NCBI GenBank assembly: GCA_016841005.1 | Contig: JAEORG010000021.1 | Coordinates: 1-27,603, forward strand | DNA: 27,603 nucleotides | Reading direction: 5' to 3' | Source: Candidatus Thorarchaeota archaeon | GTDB lineage: Archaea > Asgardarchaeota > Thorarchaeia > Thorarchaeales > Thorarchaeaceae | Program-made: the position numbers and the translations under genes | Notes under the pieces: model-generated | Databases searched by the model: none | Told to the model about the DNA's origin: nothing | The model's input: the letters and a program-made list of their open reading frames with translations, nothing else | Part shown: piece by piece, positions 23,053-27,603 of the stretch | Position numbering within the stretch: position 1 is the first letter of the stretch | How the letters are laid out: every line of letters starts with the position of its first letter

Positions 23053-23544
23053 CTCCTCGTCCTTGTAATTCGCAATCAGTTGTTCAATTCGCTTCATGTA
23101 TCGTGTCATATTATCCCAATATCCTCCTTGAAAGAAGACACTATCACATTCATTGCAAAACCAAAACACATCGTATGTATTGTATGTCTGTTCGAATACC
23201 ATTTCCCTGACCTTGTGCTTTGAGTCGCCCTTCAGCTCTTCCAATTCGCCATTACATTTTGAACATCTTGCATGTGATGGATCGAGATGTGGATATATGC
23301 CGAATCTATAGAAGACCTCGGCAACTTCATCGTCAACTGCGCCTCGTACTAACATGGAATCGATGTTCTTGTTCTGTGCTCTATTGTATAATTCCTCATC
23401 CGAAGTCAAGAGAACTCTTTTTTCCTTTTCAGCAATAATCAGAGCATTATCATCCTCAATATCCCCTTCATATATTGTATCATAACCAGTCAACCTAAGC
23501 CAGAGTGCTACTTTACCTAACATTGCATCGACGACAAATTTCAA
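23041..23544 (-). CDS. Mut7-C RNase domain protein (PIN-like plus zinc ribbon)
   Basis: A 167-residue protein matching the Mut7-C family, named after the C-terminal domain of the nematode exonuclease MUT-7. The N-terminal PIN-like part begins MKFVVDAMLGKVALWLRLTG with D6 as the first acidic residue; further acidic candidates are D31/D32 and D49/E50 in LLTSDEEL. The C-terminal zinc ribbon has C94/C97 (CSKC) and C130/C133 (CNEC). Such proteins are predicted RNases. Its ATG overlaps the stop of the amidohydrolase gene by four bases (ATGA), so it is the last gene of a four-gene operon. It overlaps the convergent OsmC-like gene by 12 bases at the 3' end. Confidence 0.9.
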   Translation of the reverse strand: MKFVVDAMLGKVALWLRLTGYDTIYEGDIEDDNALIIAEKEKRVLLTSDEELYNRAQNKNIDSMLVRGAVDDEVAEVFYRFGIYPHLDPSHARCSKCNGELEELKGDSKHKVREMVFEQTYNTYDVFWFCNECDSVFFQGGYWDNMTRYMKRIEQLIANYKDEESAL

Positions 23545-24446
23545 GGCTTTTCACCAAAGAATAGTCTAGCTGCATTTTTCCACATCACAGATTCGATTTC
23601 GTCTTGTGTTATCTGAGGATGTCCAGCTTCTTGAAAAGAATCCGGGATTTTGAGGTTTTTGAAGAAATCAACCCAGTCTGCTAGTTTCATCATATGTTCG
23701 AAGAGCGGAAAATCACTTCCCCAAAGGATTCTATTTGGGAAAATCCTGAAAGCCCTTGCATCTAGAATCATCTGATAGAATTTGTATGGTGTTCTTGTGA
23801 CTAACATTTGCCATCCAGATACATCCACTGAAACATTAGGATTCTTTGCTGCAACCATTAGAGTTTCATCAACCCACGGAACACCAACATGAGCAAGGAT
23901 AATTTTCAGTGTTGGAAAGTCTGCTGCAACTTTATCCACGTAAACTGGTCGTGCATATTTCACATGTTTGTATCGGGAAGTGAATCCTTGGTGTAATAGA
24001 ACCGGTATTCCTAACTCCACAGCTTTTTCGTAAAAGGGATAGAATTCCTCATTATCAGGATAGAAACCATTTGGAGGATACATCTTCCATCCAATGCATC
24101 CCTTCTCAACTACTGCTCGTTCGAGCTCGTCTATTCCCTCCTCTCCGCGCCTTGGATCGATTCCAACAAATGTATACAAGGACTCTTCTTCTGTAATTTC
24201 GTTTACATGCCAATCTGTTTTCTCTGTAAGAGTAAGAGGCATCTTTTGATTAAATCCACTATCTATGGGTAGGATTATCGCTCTCTCAACATTAGCACTC
24301 ACCATTGCTTGTCTGAGGATAGATGCAGGAGAATCTAATTGAGGTGCAGAGCCATCCCTTTGTGCAGCGATTCTTCTGGCTTCTAGGTCTTTCTCACTTA
24401 TGATATCTCGAGTCCAAGTATGGACATGCATATCAATTACTCTCAT
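23541..24446 (-). CDS. Amidohydrolase family 2 metal-dependent hydrolase
   Basis: A 301-residue TIM-barrel hydrolase of the amidohydrolase-2 type (PF04909). Metal-binding residues are H7 and H9 in DMHVHTW, H152 in VLLHQGF, H186 in ILAHVGVPW and D245 in WGSDFP; K121 in GWKMYPP is also conserved in the family. Members include decarboxylases and lactone or amide hydrolases acting on small carboxylates, and the substrate here is unknown. All metal ligands are present, so it should be active. The start ATG overlaps the PHP gene stop by four bases and the gene stop overlaps the Mut7-C start by four, showing translational coupling on both sides. Confidence 0.9.
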   Translation of the reverse strand: MRVIDMHVHTWTRDIISEKDLEARRIAAQRDGSAPQLDSPASILRQAMVSANVERAIILPIDSGFNQKMPLTLTEKTDWHVNEITEEESLYTFVGIDPRRGEEGIDELERAVVEKGCIGWKMYPPNGFYPDNEEFYPFYEKAVELGIPVLLHQGFTSRYKHVKYARPVYVDKVAADFPTLKIILAHVGVPWVDETLMVAAKNPNVSVDVSGWQMLVTRTPYKFYQMILDARAFRIFPNRILWGSDFPLFEHMMKLADWVDFFKNLKIPDSFQEAGHPQITQDEIESVMWKNAARLFFGEKP

Positions 24447-25318
24447 AATTCATCAACCACCCACGAATCAGGCTCTCCTCCCAGTTCTATAGATGCCTTT
24501 CTTAATTCATCTACAACATCAACTGACACACTTACACCTCCAACTGAAACTCTCCAACCAGGTCCATGATAGTCTGTTCCCCCTGTCTTGATCAAACTGA
24601 GATCATCACCAGCTCTAATTACTTCAGACGGATCTTCACCGATACGGAAATGAGAATAGTTGTAGAACGCTTCTACACCCAATAATCCCATTGCTTTTAG
24701 CTCAACAAGTAAATCATACACACCAGAAACTTGGATTGTTAGTGGATGTGCTACAACCGGAACTGCTCCTACATACCTTAGTAGTGAAATTGCCTCTTCA
24801 ATAGACATCTTTTCTTTCTCAACATAAAGGGGACAGCCTCTATTCAAGTACCGATCAAAGGCTTCATCCATATCCTGAACGACTCTATGATCAATCAAGA
24901 TTCTTCCAATATGAGGTCGCCCTGGACTTTTCACTCCATCAAGCAATTTGTCCAAATACTCTTTTTCCACACTGATTCCCATTTCTGATAACTTAGACAG
25001 CATCTTCGGGAATCTGGTTTCCCTAACCTCTCTGAGCCACTGAAGTTTTGAGAATAGTTGAGAATTGTCCATAGGAACAAAGTAACCCAATAAGTGTGCT
25101 TCTTTGCCATTATACAACGTACTAATCTCAAGACCTGGTACCCTTTGAAGATGACCTGGTGCCGTAGCGTTCATGAATTCCATAAGTCCATCCACAGAAT
25201 CATGATCTGTAAGCGAAATTGCTTGTAATCCAGACTCGACTGCCATTTTCACGAGTTCACTTGGTGAAATAGTCCCATCTGAAATAGTCGAGTGTGTATG
25301 AAGGTCAGCACGGTCCAT
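24443..25318 (-). CDS. PHP-domain phosphoesterase (YciV/TrpH/RNase AM-like)
   Basis: A 291-residue PHP-domain enzyme. Metal-site motifs are all visible: DLHTHSTISDG (H7, H9, D14), TDHD (H39, D40), E64 in PGLEIS, H75 in KEAHLLGY, GRPHIGR, PVVAHPL and the closing GTDYHG. The layout, including the inserted G-R-P-H-I segment, matches the YciV/TrpH family, whose members are 5'-3' exoribonucleases acting on short RNAs or 3',5'-nucleotide bisphosphate phosphatases. Length is typical. The gene start overlaps the YkgJ-like gene by 14 bases and its stop overlaps the amidohydrolase start by four. The Mut7-C RNase in the same operon supports an RNA-related role, though that is inference. Confidence 0.9.
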   Translation of the reverse strand: MDRADLHTHSTISDGTISPSELVKMAVESGLQAISLTDHDSVDGLMEFMNATAPGHLQRVPGLEISTLYNGKEAHLLGYFVPMDNSQLFSKLQWLREVRETRFPKMLSKLSEMGISVEKEYLDKLLDGVKSPGRPHIGRILIDHRVVQDMDEAFDRYLNRGCPLYVEKEKMSIEEAISLLRYVGAVPVVAHPLTIQVSGVYDLLVELKAMGLLGVEAFYNYSHFRIGEDPSEVIRAGDDLSLIKTGGTDYHGPGWRVSVGGVSVSVDVVDELRKASIELGGEPDSWVVDEL

Positions 25319-25736
25319 CGTTATGCTTTGCCTCCTGCATTAATTTCTCAACCAATTCTCTTACCTTGTGACAAGCCTTTCTGATCTCCTCACGAGACAT
25401 GATTTCTCTGGATGGGCAGTCCTTGTCAACTACGCATTTCCTCTTTTTTACATCATAAACAATTGGATAATATCTACAGCCGTCTGGTCGATTCTCATAA
25501 ATCATGCACTCTCTAGTTTCAGGGTCATAGAAAAAACAGTGGTTGTCAATGTTTCTCAATTCACAAAATCCATCTTCCGTCTTGACGAGATATTCACCCC
25601 TTCTATATCCCAGAGCATCGATTCTACTGGCATCTTGTTTTGTAATCGTCATTTCAGTTTCAATGCAGCATAACCGAACTTGTTCACAACTGCCATCATG
25701 GTTACATTCGAAGGGTGCCACTAAATTGTTCTCCAA
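25305..25736 (-). CDS. YkgJ-family cysteine-cluster protein
   Basis: A 143-residue protein of the YkgJ (UPF0153, putative zinc- or iron-chelating) family. Cysteines appear as CNHDGSCEQVRLCC (residues 11-24), FC and HCFFYD, ECMIYENRPDGCRYYP, and later ones. The C-x-I-Y-E-x-R-P-x-x-C-R-x-x-P motif is the family hallmark. The function is not established; a metal cluster or a role in maturation of partner enzymes is possible. The start is taken as the TTG at 25736, without a good Shine-Dalgarno site; a GTG at 25721 is an alternative. It is the first gene of the operon with PHP, amidohydrolase and Mut7-C, overlapping the PHP gene by 14 bases. An A/T-rich box at about 25773-25780 may be the operon promoter. 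Confidence 0.87.
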   Translation of the reverse strand: MENNLVAPFECNHDGSCEQVRLCCIETEMTITKQDASRIDALGYRRGEYLVKTEDGFCELRNIDNHCFFYDPETRECMIYENRPDGCRYYPIVYDVKKRKCVVDKDCPSREIMSREEIRKACHKVRELVEKLMQEAKHNDGPC

Positions 25737-25876
25737 TTTGTAATATGCGTGAGTGAGTGCAGGTCAGATTGCGGTTTATTGGGTCATTGCGCTTGATAGA
25801 CGCTAACCCTTCCCTACTTCTTCTTCATCCTCTGCACTCAGGATGTTTTCGAATCTAAGGATGATAAATGAACTGG

Positions 25877-26122
25877 TTACTCTACACCTTTTCTCAAAAG
25901 TCGTCGTGCAGGTGACAAATCTTTAGATATATTTGAAACATCTGTTCTTGATTTTCCAACACTAAGACTATCAGCAGTTGTTAAGGGACGTCCTGTAATC
26001 TTAAGAAATGCTCTTGCTCGAACAGCATATAGATAGTCTATAGGTGAAGGTTGACTCATAGCTCCAAGGAGTGTCCTTCTACGTCCGCCCATGAGATTAA
26101 GTAGTCGTTCGAGTAGATTCAT
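25877..26122 (-). CDS. Small basic protein, unknown function
   Basis: An 81-residue frame from an ATG at 26122. It has an amphipathic N-terminal helix (MNLLERLLNLMGGRRR), a polar middle (SPIDYLYAVRARAFLKITG) and a basic end (LSPARRLLRKG). I recognise no family. Codon choice, with A/T-rich third positions and mixed CGA/AGA arginine codons, looks like that of neighbouring genes, which favours a real gene. After its stop another frame stays open to a TAG at 25803-25805 and would encode an acidic end (FENILSAEDEEEVGKG), so the gene may be longer than it seems if one base is missing near the A-run at about 25885. It is divergent from the ABCE1 gene, 138 bases away. Confidence 0.5.
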   Translation of the reverse strand: MNLLERLLNLMGGRRRTLLGAMSQPSPIDYLYAVRARAFLKITGRPLTTADSLSVGKSRTDVSNISKDLSPARRLLRKGVE

Positions 26123-26260
26123 CAGTATTCGTCCAATGATAATCCCTCAGAGACCGAAGAAAAGGTTTTCCAAGTGGTCAAGTTAGTATCATGTCTAGGC
26201 CAAAGAACTAAAATGCACTAGCCGAAACGACCTCTGAACCTCTTAAGGGAGCTGAACGTC

Positions 26261-27603
26261 ATGCGAATTGCGGTGCTTGATAAGACACGTTGCAGACCAA
26301 AAGACTGCTCACACGAATGTCAGAGATTCTGCCCAAGAGTCCGTACTGGAGATGAGACTGTTGTCTTCGAAGAAGGACCTGATAAACCACCTACAATAGT
26401 TGAATCTCTATGTTCTGGTGAGGCAATATGCGTGAAGAAGTGTCCATACAATGTTATAACGATAGTCAACCTTCCAGAGGAGCTTGAGAGCGACACCAGT
26501 CATCGTTACTCAGTTAATGGTTTCAAGCTATTCAGATTACCTATCCCTAAAGAAGGCCGTGTACTAGGTCTAATTGGTCCCAATGGTGTTGGAAAAACTA
26601 CTGCAATTAGAATATTAGCTAGTGAACTTAAACCCAACTTGGGCCGTGTCGAGGAACCCCCAGAATGGGATGAGATTATTACAGAATTTAGAGGTTCTGA
26701 ACTTCAACCACTGTTTGAAAGGATACAGAATGGTGACATTGTACCAATCCACAAACCACAAACAATTACTGAACTCCCAAAGATTCCCAATATAGCTGAT
26801 AAACCAATAAGCGACTTGCTTGAGAGTGCTGATTCTTCTGGTCGACTGAAAGACCTGAAAGATGGAATGAACTTGGCGGAGATATGGGATCGGCCAATTA
26901 AGTTCCTTAGTGGAGGTGAACTTCAAAGGGTAGCTATTACAGCAGCAATCGTACGTGAAGGCGATATCTATTTCTTTGATGAGCCAACAGCATACTTGGA
27001 TGTTCGTGAGCGTCTGCGAGTTGGAAGAGCAATTCGGAACCTTGCGGACCTGGGTAAGACTGTAGTAGTTGTTGAGCACGACCTCTCGATCTTGGATTAT
27101 GTATCTGATTTGGTCTGTATGTTCTACGGTAGTCCTGGAGTCTATGGTATTGTATCTCACCCTCATGGCACGAGAGTTGGAGTGAATATCTTTCTTGATG
27201 GTTATATTCCGGATGAAAACATGAGATTCCGTGATACCGTCATATCATTCAAGGGAATGACGTCGCAAGATGAACAGTATTCATCATCAGAAACCCTCAT
27301 TGAATATGGCGACATGAAGAAACATTTCGAGGACTTCGAACTCGAAATCAGAGGAGGACGAGTAACAAAAGGACAGTTGGTTGGAATCCTAGGTCCCAAT
27401 GGGATAGGAAAGACAACTTTCGTCAAGATGCTGGCGGGAGAATTAGAACCGGACGAAGGTGAAGTTCCAACTCAGACTACAGCTGGGTTCGATCTCAGAA
27501 TAAGTTACAAGCCGCAATATATTGAGCAAGACTATCCAGGAAATGTTAGGATGTATTTGCGAGAAGCAGGTGGCAATACTGTTGATACTGCTGATTTCAA
27601 AAC
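26261..27603 (+). CDS. ABCE1/RLI ribosome-recycling ATPase, cut by window end
   Basis: The first 447 residues of ABCE1 (RNase L inhibitor, Rli1), the soluble twin-ATPase that splits ribosomes after termination. The frame is open to the window end. The N-terminus holds the iron-sulfur domain: C11, C16, C20 and C24, then C51, C57 and C61. Position 54, normally cysteine in C-x-x-C-x-x-C-x-x-x-C-P, is glutamate (LCSGEAICVKKCP), so one of eight ligands is missing. The first ATPase domain has GPNGVGKT (106-113), LSGGELQR and FFDEPTAYLD; the hinge has FLDGYIPDENMRFRD; the second domain begins with GPNGIGKTT. HRYSVNGFKLFRLPIP is close to the eukaryotic and archaeal consensus. GGGAG lies nine bases before the ATG. 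About 150 C-terminal residues lie outside the window. Confidence 0.95.
   Translation, partial: MRIAVLDKTRCRPKDCSHECQRFCPRVRTGDETVVFEEGPDKPPTIVESLCSGEAICVKKCPYNVITIVNLPEELESDTSHRYSVNGFKLFRLPIPKEGRVLGLIGPNGVGKTTAIRILASELKPNLGRVEEPPEWDEIITEFRGSELQPLFERIQNGDIVPIHKPQTITELPKIPNIADKPISDLLESADSSGRLKDLKDGMNLAEIWDRPIKFLSGGELQRVAITAAIVREGDIYFFDEPTAYLDVRERLRVGRAIRNLADLGKTVVVVEHDLSILDYVSDLVCMFYGSPGVYGIVSHPHGTRVGVNIFLDGYIPDENMRFRDTVISFKGMTSQDEQYSSSETLIEYGDMKKHFEDFELEIRGGRVTKGQLVGILGPNGIGKTTFVKMLAGELEPDEGEVPTQTTAGFDLRISYKPQYIEQDYPGNVRMYLREAGGNTVDTADFK

Noticed and set aside
26615..27166. Long minus-strand open frame of 183 codons opposite ABCE1
   Set aside because: The plus strand encodes unmistakable ABCE1 motifs here; the antisense product is low in plausible domain features.

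Overview
The window comes from an archaeon. It holds the large subunit of archaeal/eukaryotic primase (PriL) and the archaeal/eukaryotic ribosome-recycling ATPase ABCE1/RLI. Several genes have A/T-rich TATA-like boxes 24-30 bases ahead of a start codon with essentially no leader, and operon-internal genes use GGTGA-type Shine-Dalgarno sites, which is an archaeal pattern. Base composition is moderate. The calcium-repeat surface proteins, eukaryote-like ABCE1 and OGG1-type glycosylase make me suspect an Asgard lineage (for example a Thorarchaeota-like organism), but that is an impression and not proven here. I see no rRNA, tRNA, CRISPR array or insertion sequence. No gene-free stretch exceeds 150 bases.

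Layout. Bases 1-5100 are mostly DNA maintenance and small housekeeping genes: a DUF763 protein cut by the window edge, a cysteine-rich DUF3795 protein and an AlkD-like alkylation glycosylase (minus strand). These are followed by a thioredoxin-fold protein, a small zinc ribbon and PriL (plus strand), then a two-gene minus-strand unit of metallo-beta-lactamase-fold hydrolase and 8-oxoguanine glycosylase. A small four-helix membrane protein follows at 5169-5636.

Bases 5769-21024 are a cell-surface block and the most unusual part. On the minus strand lie a PPC-domain membrane protein with a proline-rich cytoplasmic tail and two paralogous surface proteins. Each paralog joins an M28-peptidase-like domain to nine calcium-binding TSP3 repeats and a C-terminal anchor, and both have lost key zinc ligands. 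MobB follows. Divergent from MobB runs a plus-strand operon: ABC ATPase, two large FtsX/MacB-type permeases, a 20-codon leader ORF, a second ABC ATPase fused to an AbrB-like domain and a zinc ribbon, and a membrane-anchored alpha/beta hydrolase. I read this as a mechanotransmission-type ABC system acting on the cell envelope, with the hydrolase and possibly the pseudo-peptidases as partners; that link is inference.

Bases 20984-25736 hold a Toprim protein and a zinc alcohol dehydrogenase (minus), an OsmC-like protein (plus), and a tightly overlapping minus-strand operon of YkgJ-like, PHP phosphoesterase, amidohydrolase and Mut7-C RNase genes. The window ends with a small unknown gene (minus) and the divergent ABCE1 gene, which is cut by the right edge and lacks one of the eight conserved iron-sulfur cysteines.
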